From Trinickia terrae (GTDB taxonomy: Bacteria > Pseudomonadota > Gammaproteobacteria > Burkholderiales > Burkholderiaceae): 64,000 bases of DNA. The position numbers and the translations under genes are program-made. Under the pieces are notes generated by a model. The model was not told the origin of the DNA. It made no database searches and worked only from the letters and a program-made list of their open reading frames with translations. The DNA is taken from the NCBI RefSeq assembly GCF_005144415.1, contig NZ_SWJE01000020.1, positions 1 through 64,000 of the forward strand, given 5' to 3'. Below are positions 31,373 to 39,276 of this stretch, piece after piece (positions within the stretch are counted from its first letter, which is position 1; every line of letters starts with the position of its first letter).

Positions 31373-32026
31373 TTAAAACCGGTACGTCACGCCAATCTTC
31401 ACGATCGGATAGAACTTCCAGTTGTTCGCCTTGTTCTGCAACTCCTGCTCTTCCGCGTTGACGTTCGCCTGCCCCGCCTCCGCGACGATGTCGGCCGGCA
31501 CGTTGAAATCGACATGCGGCTTGCCGTAGGCCACGCCGGCATCGAAGAACATCGAGAAGCCCTTCTTGGCGAGCGGCGAATGGCCGAAGCCGAAGCCGAT
31601 GTACGGCCGCACCGCCGGATACTTCACCTTTGCATGGATCTGCTCGCCGAGCGACGAATAGGTCGTGCCGTTGATCGTGTAGGTGCCGGACATCGCGGTC
31701 GCGGTGGCGTCGAGATTGTCGCCGCCGAGCAGGACGCCCGCCGTCAGACGGAAAGGCAGGATGGTCGGCGCCGGGAAGAAGTCGCCGTAAAGGCCGCCGT
31801 GATAGAGGTTGAGCGTCGCGTCGTACTGCAAGCCGCCAGCGGTGAAGCTATGCGAAAAACTGAAGCCGTTGAATTCCGCGCGAACGTTTGCCATCGAAGC
31901 AAACGAGTAACCGTAGCCGATGCCGAAGCCTTCGGTGCCGACTTGCCCATACACCTCGGAAGCCCGCGCCATCGATCCGGAGCAGGCGGCGAACGCCGCG
32001 ATGAGCGAAACAACCAACTTCTTCAT
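31373..32026 (-). CDS. Small outer-membrane beta-barrel protein, unknown function
   Basis: 217 residues. A Sec signal peptide MKKLVVSLIAAFAACSGSMARA (cleavage after ~residue 22) is followed by alternating amphipathic strands rich in Gly, Tyr and Phe (EVYGQVGTEGFGIGYGYSF..., RPYIGFGFGHSPLAKKGFSMFFDAGVAYG) and the C-terminal ...VKIGVTYRF, whose final Phe is the BAM recognition signal. This supports an 8-stranded barrel of the OmpW/OmpA-like or PagP-like size class. No specific family is recognised. AAGGA 8 bases before the ATG fixes the start. Confidence 0.8.
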   Translation of the reverse strand: MKKLVVSLIAAFAACSGSMARASEVYGQVGTEGFGIGYGYSFASMANVRAEFNGFSFSHSFTAGGLQYDATLNLYHGGLYGDFFPAPTILPFRLTAGVLLGGDNLDATATAMSGTYTINGTTYSSLGEQIHAKVKYPAVRPYIGFGFGHSPLAKKGFSMFFDAGVAYGKPHVDFNVPADIVAEAGQANVNAEEQELQNKANNWKFYPIVKIGVTYRF

Positions 32027-32347
32027 CGTTGAAATCCTTGTTTGACGGAATGACCCAAACGTTTGCGCTTTCAAGCGCGGATGGAGGAAACGTGCCCGCA
32101 TCGGCTCGACGCCAATACCTCCGCTCAAGCAGGTTTACGGCGTAGACAAATCGGTCTTTAGGGGCTTTTCCGGCGCAGAAGCCGCACGGCACGATATTGG
32201 CGGACCAGGCCGGCATCTCGGCGGAATCAGACAGGTTGAGTAAGGATTCGGCAGTGATCCGCAAACGAAACAGCCCCGCCGGCGCAAGGCTTGACGGGGC
32301 TGTGTTCGAAGCGCTGGAAAGAGCGCGCGGGCGGGTGCGCGACGGGC
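32027..32347. other. Intergenic region between the tusA-like gene and the barrel gene
   Basis: 321 bases with no supported gene. It contains a 10-bp palindrome CAAACGTTTG (32056-32065) continuing into GCGCTT-TC-AAGCGC (32065-32078), close upstream of the barrel gene, and near the other end the hairpin that ends the tusA-like transcript (32267-32308). No clear promoter hexamer pair was found. Confidence 0.55.
32267..32308 (-). terminator. Probable terminator of the tusA-like gene
   Basis: A long hairpin: the arms of CAGCCCCG / CGGGGCTG extend into flanking CGAA/TTCG with one small mismatch. On the minus strand it is followed by TTTCGTTT, a modest T-tract. It is 40 bases after the tusA-like stop. 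Confidence 0.6.
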
Positions 32348-32575
32348 TTAGCGGCGGCGCATCAGGAATACGAACGTCTTGTCCTGCATGGAGCTTTCGA
32401 CGATCTCGTTGCCCGTCTGCTTCGCGAACGCGGCGAAATCGCGTTGCGAGCCGGGATCGGTCGCGAGGACCTTGAGGATCTGGCCGCTCTCCATGTCGGC
32501 GAGCGCCTTTTTCGCGCGCAAGATGGGCAGCGGACAGTTCAATCCGCGCGCATCGACTTCCTTGTGAATTTGCAT
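32348..32575 (-). CDS. TusA-family sulfur carrier/transfer protein
   Basis: 75 residues with the family signature DARGLNCPLPILRAKKAL, Cys14 in the CPxP motif being the persulfide-carrying residue, followed by LKVLATDPGSQRDFAAFAKQTGNEI and a beta-strand end TFVFLMRRR. TusA proteins relay sulfane sulfur for tRNA thiolation and cofactor synthesis; which pathway this paralogue serves is not readable. GGAAGG 10 bases upstream supports the start. It is a monocistronic gene with its own terminator. Confidence 0.9.
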   Translation of the reverse strand: MQIHKEVDARGLNCPLPILRAKKALADMESGQILKVLATDPGSQRDFAAFAKQTGNEIVESSMQDKTFVFLMRRR

Positions 32576-32606
32576 CGGCAATCGACCTTCCAATAGAACG
32601 CCCCCA

Positions 32607-32675
32607 GATCTGGCGCTACGCGCCAGGCCCCCCAAGGGGGTCAAGAAACCTTGGGGCGGCCCGGCGGTTTCTTGA
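32607..32675. repeat. Composite inverted repeats upstream of the tusA-like gene
   Basis: TCAAGAAACC (32641-32650) and GGTTTCTTGA (32666-32675) are perfect 10-base inverted arms around 15 bases. Just beside them is a second hairpin-prone stretch (TGGCGCTACGCGCCA, then CCCCCCAAGGGGG). No protein is encoded. Confidence 0.65.
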
Positions 32676-32767
32676 GAGGGCCAAATTCTACCGCACGCGT
32701 TACGGAAGCGCCGGACGCCGGGCATTCGCCCGGGTCCGGCGGCCTCGCGCGCAGGCCGAAACCGCGC

Positions 32768-33802
32768 TCACAGCTCGACCGGCTGCCCCGTCGCCAACGC
32801 TTCGCGCAGCGCGCTGCCGATGCGCGTCGCTTCGAGCGCATCGGCCAGCGTCGCGCCCGACGCCTTACCGCCCCTTACCGACTCGACGAAGGCTTGCGCC
32901 TCGTGCAGGAACGCGTCCTCGAAACGCTCGAAGAACGTCGGCGTGCATTCGTTGCGCACGCCGTGCTCGTCGTAGATCTCGACGCGGCTCGCGCGCGGAA
33001 TGTGGCCGATCGCAAGCGCGCCCGCCGTGCCGATCACCTCCGTGTGCGTGTCGTTGCCGTGCGCCATCGTCCGCGACGCGTAGAACACCGCGAGCCGCCC
33101 GTCCTCGAACTCGCAGACCGCCACGCCGTTGTCGACGTCGCCGCATTCCCGCAGGCCCTCGTGCAGCGCGATCGTGCCGGTCGCGAACACGCGCTTGGCG
33201 CGCGGGTTGCCGAACAGCCAGCGCGTGACGTCGATGTCGTGCACCGTGCAGTCGAGGAAGATGCCGCCCGAGGTCGGCGCGAAACGCACGAAGAAGCCTT
33301 CCGGATCGTTCTTGTCGGTGGTCTGCGAGCAGATCATGAACGGCCGGCCGATCGCGCCGCGCCGGATCTTCTCGTACGCGTCGCGATAGCTCGGGTCGAA
33401 GCGGCGCATGAAGCCGATCGTCGCCTGCAGATGCGGCGCGCGCTGCGCCTCTTCGAGCACGCGCTCGCACTCGGCGACATCGAGCGACAGCGGCTTTTCG
33501 CAGAACACATGCTTGCCGGCGCGCAGCGCGGCGACGATCTGGTCGGCGTGCAGCGACGACGGCGTCACGAGCCAGACGGCGTCGACGTCCTGGTCGGCGA
33601 GCAGCGCTTCGTATTCGGCGTAGAGGCGCGGCGCGGGCAGCGCGTCGCGCGCCCACGCGCGCTCTTCCTCGACGGGGCTGCATGCGGCGACGAGCGCCGC
33701 GCCCGGCACGCGGTACGCGAGATTCTGCGCATGACGCTTGCCGAGCCGCCCAAGGCCCACCACGCCGATCTTCACCGGCGCGCGATTGGCGACATTGGTC
33801 AT
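32768..33802 (-). CDS. Gfo/Idh/MocA-family dehydrogenase (second inositol-type dehydrogenase)
   Basis: 344 residues. The N-terminal Rossmann fold has GVVGLGRLGKRHAQNLA (dinucleotide loop near residue 12), the EKP motif HVFCEKPLSLDVAECE, and a C-terminal substrate domain with GGIFLDCTVHDIDVTRWLFG carrying the catalytic Asp/His. It resembles the neighbouring iolG but is not a copy. In inositol loci such paralogues oxidise scyllo-inositol, other isomers or methylated inositols; the substrate is inferred. The start at 33802 is favoured because it reads directly into the Rossmann strand. It lies 20 bases after iolG in the same operon. Confidence 0.88.
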   Translation of the reverse strand: MTNVANRAPVKIGVVGLGRLGKRHAQNLAYRVPGAALVAACSPVEEERAWARDALPAPRLYAEYEALLADQDVDAVWLVTPSSLHADQIVAALRAGKHVFCEKPLSLDVAECERVLEEAQRAPHLQATIGFMRRFDPSYRDAYEKIRRGAIGRPFMICSQTTDKNDPEGFFVRFAPTSGGIFLDCTVHDIDVTRWLFGNPRAKRVFATGTIALHEGLRECGDVDNGVAVCEFEDGRLAVFYASRTMAHGNDTHTEVIGTAGALAIGHIPRASRVEIYDEHGVRNECTPTFFERFEDAFLHEAQAFVESVRGGKASGATLADALEATRIGSALREALATGQPVEL

Positions 33803-33822
33803 CGGAACTCTCCCCTCGCCCG

Positions 33823-34857
33823 TCACGCGTCGCCGCCGACACGCACCGCGCGGCCCTCGCGCCACGAGCGTGTCGCAGCCTCGGCGAGCTCGAGCGCCTT
33901 GAGGCCGTCGGCGACCGTCGTGCGCACCGGCAAGCCCCGCGTCACCGCTTCGAAGAAGTGCGCGATTTCGAGCGCATAGGCCGCGCGATAGCGCTCGAGG
34001 AAGAACGCCTCCGGCACGTCGCTCGACACCGCCTTGTTCGAATACGCGACGACCTCGGTCGGCCGCACGTTGCCCGCCTGCAGCATGCCTTCGCTGCCGA
34101 GCACTTCGAAGCGCTGGTCGTAGCCGTAGGCGGCGCGCCGCGCGGTGTTGATCTGGCACAGGCGCCCGCGCCTGGTGCGGATCGTGACGGCGGTCGAATC
34201 GATGTCGCCCGCATCGGCGATCGCCGGGTCCGACAGGACGCTGCCCGTCGCATGCAGCGTCTCGGCCTCGTCGTCGAGGATCCAGCGGAAGATGTCGAAG
34301 TCGTGGATCAGCATGTCCTTGAAGATGCCGCCCGAGCGCAAGATGTACTCGACGGGCGGCGCGCCCGGATCGCGGCTCGTGACGACCAGCATCTCCGGCG
34401 TGCCGATCTCGCCCGCGTCGATGCGCGCCTTCACGGCGGCGAAGGTCGGATCGAAGCGGCGCTGGAAGCCGATCATGCAGACGACGCCCGCACGCTCCAC
34501 CGCCGCCGCGCAGGCGCGCGCGCGCTCCACCGTGAGGTCGACCGGCTTCTCGCAGAACACGTGCTTCTTCTGCGCGGCCGACTGCTCGATCAGGCCGGCG
34601 TGCGTATCGGTGCTCGAGCAGATGACGGTCGCGCCGATCGACGCGTCGCCCATCGCGCCGTCGACGTCGGCGACCTGCGCGCCGTGCTCCGCGGCGAGCG
34701 CCGCGGCGGCCTCGCGGTTCACGTCCACCACGTACTTGAGCTTCACGCCCGGCTGGCGTGCGAGGTTGGCCGCGTGAATGCGGCCGATGCGGCCGGCGCC
34801 GAAAACGGCAACGTTGATCGGCGTGCTGCGTACTGCCGGGCTTGCTGCATTAGTCAT
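33823..34857 (-). CDS. iolG: Inositol 2-dehydrogenase
   Basis: 344 residues, Gfo/Idh/MocA family: NVAVFGAGRIGRIHAANLA (Rossmann loop), HVFCEKPVDLTVERA (EKP motif), GFQRRFDPTFAAVK and GGIFKDMLIHDFDIFRWIL (catalytic Asp-His). It oxidises myo-inositol to 2-keto-myo-inositol (scyllo-inosose), the first step of catabolism. The ATG at 34857 has GGAGG 5 bases upstream and overlaps the regulator stop by 8 bases; a TTG four codons earlier is possible but lacks that spacing. Its operon runs from the RpiR regulator into the second dehydrogenase. Confidence 0.92.
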   Translation of the reverse strand: MTNAASPAVRSTPINVAVFGAGRIGRIHAANLARQPGVKLKYVVDVNREAAAALAAEHGAQVADVDGAMGDASIGATVICSSTDTHAGLIEQSAAQKKHVFCEKPVDLTVERARACAAAVERAGVVCMIGFQRRFDPTFAAVKARIDAGEIGTPEMLVVTSRDPGAPPVEYILRSGGIFKDMLIHDFDIFRWILDDEAETLHATGSVLSDPAIADAGDIDSTAVTIRTRRGRLCQINTARRAAYGYDQRFEVLGSEGMLQAGNVRPTEVVAYSNKAVSSDVPEAFFLERYRAAYALEIAHFFEAVTRGLPVRTTVADGLKALELAEAATRSWREGRAVRVGGDA

Positions 34858-35731
34858 CGTATCCTCCAAGATCTTTCGACTCTTCCACGGTTAATTCCAG
34901 CTTGTACGCGAGCGCGACGAAAAGCGCCTGGCACAGGCAGATGGTGCTGGTCAGCGAGCGGAACGCGAACGCGCTCCCCTCCTTCACAAAGAGTTGCGTG
35001 GTGGCGTAGCGCGCGAGCGGCGAGAGGCGGCTGTCGGTGATGACGAGCGTCTTCGCCTGATGATGGTGCGCGACGCGCAGGCAATACTGGGTCTCCTTGC
35101 CGTAGGGCTCGAAGCTGATCGCGATCACCACGTCGCCCTTCTTCACGCTGCGGATCTGCTCGCGGAACATGCCGCCGAAGCCCGATACCAGATGCACGCG
35201 CTTGGGCGTGTGCTGCAGCGCGTAGACGATGTAGCTCGCCACGGCAAACGAGCGCCGCACGCCGACCACGTAGATGTTCTCGGCCTGCTGCAGCATCTTC
35301 ACGGCGGCGTCGAACTCCTGGTCGTCGAGGCTCTCCTCGAGCTCGTCGAGGCCGCTCCTGCACGCGGCGACGAATTCGCGCGCGACCGAGCCGCCCGAGA
35401 GCTGCCCCGGCTTCTCGTCGATGAGCTTGCGGATGCGCTGCTTGTAGGTCTGCCCCGAGGCGCCCGGCCCCGCATACGCCTGCTTGAAGATCTCCTGCAG
35501 GTCGGAGAAGCCGGAAAAGCCGAAGCGCTGCGCAAAGCGCACCACGGCCGACGGATGCACGCCGCAGCTCGATGCGATGTCGCTCGTACGGTCCACCATC
35601 ACGCTCGAGCGGTGCTGTTCCAGGTAGGACGCCACGCTCTTCAACTGACGCGGCAGCGTGTCGTAGGAGTCGGCGATGCGCTGCATCAATTCGTCGACGC
35701 TCGGCAGTTCAGCGGTGCTGTCGTCTTGCAT
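34850..35731 (-). CDS. RpiR-family transcriptional regulator of inositol genes (IolR-type)
   Basis: 293 residues: an N-terminal HTH_6 domain (about residues 15-90, with TSDIASSCGVHPSAVVRFAQRFGFSGFSDLQEIF) and a C-terminal SIS sugar-phosphate-binding domain (IYVVGVRRSFAVASYIVYAL, then VVIAISFEPYGKETQYCLRVA). RpiR regulators of this position repress iol genes and respond to a phosphorylated inositol intermediate. The ATG at 35731 is set by GGGAGGG 8 bases upstream. It is first in a minus-strand operon with iolG and divergent from the ABC transporter/iolCDEB operon. Confidence 0.9.
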   Translation of the reverse strand: MQDDSTAELPSVDELMQRIADSYDTLPRQLKSVASYLEQHRSSVMVDRTSDIASSCGVHPSAVVRFAQRFGFSGFSDLQEIFKQAYAGPGASGQTYKQRIRKLIDEKPGQLSGGSVAREFVAACRSGLDELEESLDDQEFDAAVKMLQQAENIYVVGVRRSFAVASYIVYALQHTPKRVHLVSGFGGMFREQIRSVKKGDVVIAISFEPYGKETQYCLRVAHHHQAKTLVITDSRLSPLARYATTQLFVKEGSAFAFRSLTSTICLCQALFVALAYKLELTVEESKDLGGYDD

Positions 35732-35823
35732 GGCCCAAACCCTCCCTAAATTGCTGCGGTGCGGCGCAAACCCAAGCCGGATAAGGCTCGACGGGCTTTG
35801 CAACGGCACGCCGGACGGTGCTG

Positions 35824-35852
35824 ATTATAGGCACGCGCCACGCCAATTTGGA
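35824..35852 (-). promoter_or_regulatory. Candidate promoter of the iolR-iolG operon
   Basis: On the minus strand TATAAT (35829-35824) with a weak -35 TCCAAA at 35852-35847 (17-base spacer). The -35 overlaps the palindrome at 35849-35864, a layout that would give autoregulation. Confidence 0.5.
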
Positions 35853-35864
35853 ACGTATTTTCCA
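35849..35864. promoter_or_regulatory. Candidate IolR operator, TGGAA-N6-TTCCA palindrome
   Basis: A perfect TGGAA CGTATT TTCCA palindrome in the centre of the divergent inositol promoter region. GGAA-N6-TTCC is, from memory, the motif described for IolR in Sinorhizobium. It overlaps the -35 of the regulator operon and lies 25 bases before the -35 of the transporter operon. No other exact copy was seen in the short gaps of the locus. Confidence 0.65.
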
Positions 35865-35870
35865 TTTTTA

Positions 35871-35895
35871 TTTGCAATGAAATTTTCTTTGCAAT
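35871..35895. repeat. Direct repeat TTTGCAAT x2 beside the inositol operator
   Basis: TTTGCAAT occurs at 35871-35878 and 35888-35895, 17 bases apart start to start. The second copy contains the presumed -35 of the transporter operon. It may be a second regulator site; no function is known. Confidence 0.6.
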
Positions 35896-35917
35896 CTCGT
35901 AAAAGTTGGCCTAATCT
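35889..35917 (+). promoter_or_regulatory. Candidate promoter of the inositol ABC transporter/iolCDEB operon
   Basis: TTGCAA (35889-35894), 17 bases, TAATCT (35912-35917): each hexamer matches the sigma-70 consensus at four of six positions with ideal spacing. It gives a ~100-base leader before the binding-protein gene. Confidence 0.5.
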
Positions 35918-36028
35918 TGCTCGTGAGCGACGGCTGCAAGCTTGCGCACGCCGCTCCCCCTCCCCGGGGATGTCCGGTTTCGACGCTCAGGGGAGATCAA
36001 TAACGACATAACCCGAATAGGTGGAGAC

Positions 36029-37081
36029 ATGAGACTTTGCACTGGCAAGGCCGCACTGAGGACGTTCGTTGCGGCATTCGCACTGGCCTTGGGCAGCGGG
36101 TTTGCCGCAACGGCCGCACAGGCCGACCCCGCGGGCCACTTCGTCCTGATCAGCCACGCTCCCGATTCCGACTCGTGGTGGAACACGATCAAGAACGCCA
36201 TCAAGCAGGCCGACGAAGACTTCAACGTCCAGACCGACTACCGCAACCCGCCGAACGGCGACATCGCCGACATGGCGCGTCTCATCGAGCAAGCCGCCGC
36301 GCGCAACTACGACGGCGTCGCCGCGACGATCGCCGACTTCGACGTGCTGAAAGGCTCCATCGCCAAGGTCACCGAGAAGCACATCCCGCTCGTCACGATC
36401 AACTCCGGCACCGCCGAGCAAAGCGCGCAGCTGGGCGCGATCATGCACATCGGCCAGCCTGAATACGAGGCGGGCAAGGCGGCCGGCGAAAAGGCGAAGG
36501 CCGCCGGCATCAAGTCGTTCCTGTGCGTGAACCACTACGCCACGAACCCGGCCTCGTTCGAGCGCTGCCGCGGCTTCGGCGAAGCGCTCGGCGTCGACTA
36601 CAAGGCGTCGACGCTCGACGCCGGCCAGGACCCGACCGGCATCCAGTCGAAGGTCAGCGCCTACCTGCGCAACCACCCGGATACCGGCGCCGTGCTCGCG
36701 CTGGGCCCGACCTCGGCCTCGCCGACGATCAAGGCGCTGCAGCAGATGGGCCTTGCAGGCAAGATCTGGTTCGCGACGTTCGACTTCTCCGACGACATCG
36801 CCAAGGCGATCCAGGACGGCACGATCAAGTTCGCGATCGACCAGCAGCCGTACCTGCAGGGCTACATCGCCGTCGCCGTGCTGGCGATCGCGAAGAAGGA
36901 CCACACGACCGACGCGGCCAAGATCCAGGCCGCGCTGAAGGCGAATCCGAAGTTCAAGGCGCGGCTCGACGCCTACGGGCTCGCCCCGGTCTACGGCGCG
37001 CGCAACATCGGCTCCGGCCCGGGCTTCATCACGAAGGCCAATATCGACAAGGTGGTCAAGTACGCAGGACAGTACCGCTGA
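36029..37081 (+). CDS. Inositol/sugar ABC transporter, periplasmic binding protein
   Basis: 350 residues, of the type I periplasmic-binding (RbsB-like) family. A signal peptide ends AAQA|DP (residue ~32), followed by GHFVLISHAPDSDSWWNTIKNAIKQADEDFNV and INSGTAEQSAQLGAIMHIGQPEYEAGKAAGEKA. It captures the sugar or polyol for the permease. The locus makes myo-inositol the likely substrate, which is inference. The ATG at 36029 has GTGGAGAC upstream; the upstream open frame is non-coding. It is separated from the permease gene by a strong hairpin. Confidence 0.92.
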   Translation: MRLCTGKAALRTFVAAFALALGSGFAATAAQADPAGHFVLISHAPDSDSWWNTIKNAIKQADEDFNVQTDYRNPPNGDIADMARLIEQAAARNYDGVAATIADFDVLKGSIAKVTEKHIPLVTINSGTAEQSAQLGAIMHIGQPEYEAGKAAGEKAKAAGIKSFLCVNHYATNPASFERCRGFGEALGVDYKASTLDAGQDPTGIQSKVSAYLRNHPDTGAVLALGPTSASPTIKALQQMGLAGKIWFATFDFSDDIAKAIQDGTIKFAIDQQPYLQGYIAVAVLAIAKKDHTTDAAKIQAALKANPKFKARLDAYGLAPVYGARNIGSGPGFITKANIDKVVKYAGQYR

Positions 37082-37097
37082 GCATGTGACGGAGAAC

Positions 37098-37141
37098 CTG
37101 CCGGAGCGTGACGCCGCGTTTGCGGAAGCACGCTCCGGCAG
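37098..37141 (+). other. Intercistronic hairpin between binding-protein and permease genes
   Basis: A perfect 13-bp stem (CTGCCGGAGCGTG 37098-37110 / CACGCTCCGGCAG 37129-37141) enclosing a smaller inner stem (CCGC/GCGG), 17 bases after the binding-protein stop. It lacks a T-tract. Such structures protect the upstream binding-protein mRNA and lower downstream expression in other transporter operons. Confidence 0.8.
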
Positions 37142-37252
37142 CGCAGGAAGTTTGCCCCTCCCCTCGCAGCACTGATTTGCATTCCTACGCTTCATAGCGC
37201 CGCGCGGCATTCCAGGTCAGGGCCCGCCGCAACGCGCATCAAGGAGACTTTG

Positions 37253-38413
37253 ATGGGTGTCGTCGATCATTTCCACCTCGGTTCGCGCAAGCACGACGCT
37301 GAACAGCCCGCTCAACCGTCCGGCGCATCGGACGAGCGTGTGCGCAAGGAGTCCTGGTTCAAGCATCTGCTCTCCCGTCCCGAGTTCGCCGCGCTGGCCG
37401 GCACCGTGATGGTGTTCATCGTGTTCGCCGTGGGCGCCGGCAATTCCGGCATGTTCAACCTCGACGGCATCATGAACTGGTCGCAGGTCGCGGCCTATCT
37501 GGGGTTGATCGCGGTCGGCGCCTGTCTCTTGATGATCGCCGGCGAGTTCGACCTCTCGATCGGCTCGATGATCGGCTTCGCCGGCATGATGGTCGCGCTG
37601 CCGACCATGTACTTCCACTGGCCGATCGAGCTTTCCATCGTGTTCGCGTTCGTCGGCTCGATGGCGCTCGGCGCGCTGAACGGCTACCTCGTGATGCGCA
37701 CGCGGCTGCCGTCGTTCATCGTCACGCTCGCGTTCCTGTTCATCCTGCGCGGCTTGACGCTCGCGCTCTCGGTGATGTTCGCCGACCGCACGATCATTTC
37801 CGGCGTCGGCGACGTCGCCGCGCAAAGCGGCTTCGCCCATGCGCTGTTCCAGGGCGTCGCGTTCCACGGCCTCTTCAAGTGGCTCGGCCATGTCGGGCTC
37901 GTCAAGCTGCTCGACAACGGCGAGCCGCTCGTGCCGGGCGTGCCGAAGGTCATCGTCTGGTGGTTCGCGCTCGCAGCGGTCGGCGCGTTCACGCTCGCCA
38001 AGACCCGCTTCGGCAACTGGATCTTCGCCGTCGGCGGCGATGCGAACGCCGCGAAGAATGTCGGCGTGCCGGTGCGCCGCGTGAAGATCTCGCTGTTCGT
38101 GCTGACCGCGTTCTGCTCGTGCCTGTTCGCGGTGCTGCAAGTGTGCGACATCGGCTCGGCCGCCGCCGACCGCGGTCTGCAGAAGGAATTCGAAGCGATC
38201 ATCGCGGCGGTGATCGGCGGGTCGCTGCTCACGGGCGGCTACGGCTCGGTGATCGGCGCCTCGTTCGGCGCGCTGATCTTCGGCGTCGTGCAGATCGGCA
38301 TCACCTATACGAACATCGATTCGGACTGGTTCCGCGTGTTCCTCGGCGTGATGCTGCTGTTCGCCGTGCTGTTCAATCACTATGTGCGCAGCCGCGTGGC
38401 CGCTTCGCGCTGA
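37253..38413 (+). CDS. Inositol/sugar ABC transporter, permease
   Basis: 386 residues, BPD_transp_2 (RbsC-like) permease with about ten transmembrane helices after a 50-residue hydrophilic leader. Conserved blocks include AVGACLLMIAGEFDLSIGSMIGFAGMM and the cytoplasmic loop ATPase-contact GGDANAAKNVGVPVRRVKI, and a late GGSLLTGGYGSVIGASFGAL. It pairs with the adjacent ATPase and binding protein. ATG 37253 has AAGGAG 7 bases upstream; a TTG one codon earlier is less likely. Confidence 0.92.
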   Translation: MGVVDHFHLGSRKHDAEQPAQPSGASDERVRKESWFKHLLSRPEFAALAGTVMVFIVFAVGAGNSGMFNLDGIMNWSQVAAYLGLIAVGACLLMIAGEFDLSIGSMIGFAGMMVALPTMYFHWPIELSIVFAFVGSMALGALNGYLVMRTRLPSFIVTLAFLFILRGLTLALSVMFADRTIISGVGDVAAQSGFAHALFQGVAFHGLFKWLGHVGLVKLLDNGEPLVPGVPKVIVWWFALAAVGAFTLAKTRFGNWIFAVGGDANAAKNVGVPVRRVKISLFVLTAFCSCLFAVLQVCDIGSAAADRGLQKEFEAIIAAVIGGSLLTGGYGSVIGASFGALIFGVVQIGITYTNIDSDWFRVFLGVMLLFAVLFNHYVRSRVAASR

Positions 38414-38425
38414 CAGGAGTTCATG

Positions 38426-39232
38426 ATGTCCGACACTCAACAACCCGCCGACGACTACATCCTCGCGCTCGAAAACGTCAGCCGCTACTTCGGCAACGTG
38501 ATCGCACTGAAAGACGTGACGCTGCGGCTGCGGCGCGGCGAGGTCCACTGCCTGCTCGGCGACAACGGCGCAGGCAAGTCGACGCTGATCAAGACGCTCG
38601 CGGGCGTGCATCCGCCGAGCGAGGGCGCCTACCTCGTCGACGGCAAGCCCGTCCACTTCGCCTCGCCGAAGGAGGCGCTCGACCTCGGCATCGCGACCGT
38701 CTACCAGGATCTGGCGCTCGTGCCGCTGCTCTCGGTCGCGCGCAACTTCTTCATGGGCCGCGAGCCGCAGAAGAAGCTCCTCGGTCTCGTCAACGTGATG
38801 GATATCGAAACGGCCGCCAAGATCGCGCGAGAGAAGCTCGCCGAAATGGGCATCAACGTGCGCGACGCGAACCAGCCGATCGGCACGATGTCGGGCGGCG
38901 AACGGCAGTGTCTCGCGATTGCCCGCGCGATCCACTTCGGCGCACGCGTGCTGATCCTCGACGAGCCGACCGCCGCGCTCGGCGTGAAGCAAAGCTTCAA
39001 CGTGCTGAAGCTGATCCACAAGGCGCGCGCCAAAGGCATCTCGGTGATCTTCATCACGCACAACGTGCACCACGCCTACCCGATCGGCGACTCGTTCACG
39101 CTGCTCAACCGCGGCAAGTCGATGGGCACGTTCACGAAGGAAACCATCACCAAGGACCAGGTGCTCGACATGATGGCGGGCGGCGCGGAAATGCAGAAGA
39201 TGATCAGCGAGCTCGAAGGCGCGACGATCTAG
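38426..39232 (+). CDS. Inositol/sugar ABC transporter, ATP-binding subunit (single ABC domain)
   Basis: 268 residues with one complete nucleotide-binding domain: Walker [10 protein letters not shown] (residues 45-53), Q-loop [14 protein letters not shown], signature [14 protein letters not shown], Walker [14 protein letters not shown]-loop FITHNVHHA. Many sugar importers of this class use a tandem ~500-residue ATPase; this is a single-domain FrcA-like form, so it must act as a homodimer. The start at 38426 is preferred over the adjacent ATG at 38423 because AGGAG is then 6 bases away. Confidence 0.92.
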   Translation: MSDTQQPADDYILALENVSRYFGNVIALKDVTLRLRRGEVHCLLGDNGAGKSTLIKTLAGVHPPSEGAYLVDGKPVHFASPKEALDLGIATVYQDLALVPLLSVARNFFMGREPQKKLLGLVNVMDIETAAKIAREKLAEMGINVRDANQPIGTMSGGERQCLAIARAIHFGARVLILDEPTAALGVKQSFNVLKLIHKARAKGISVIFITHNVHHAYPIGDSFTLLNRGKSMGTFTKETITKDQVLDMMAGGAEMQKMISELEGATI

Positions 39233-39276
39233 AACGCAGCACTCACGAAGCACGACCCGGACATCCAGGAAATACC

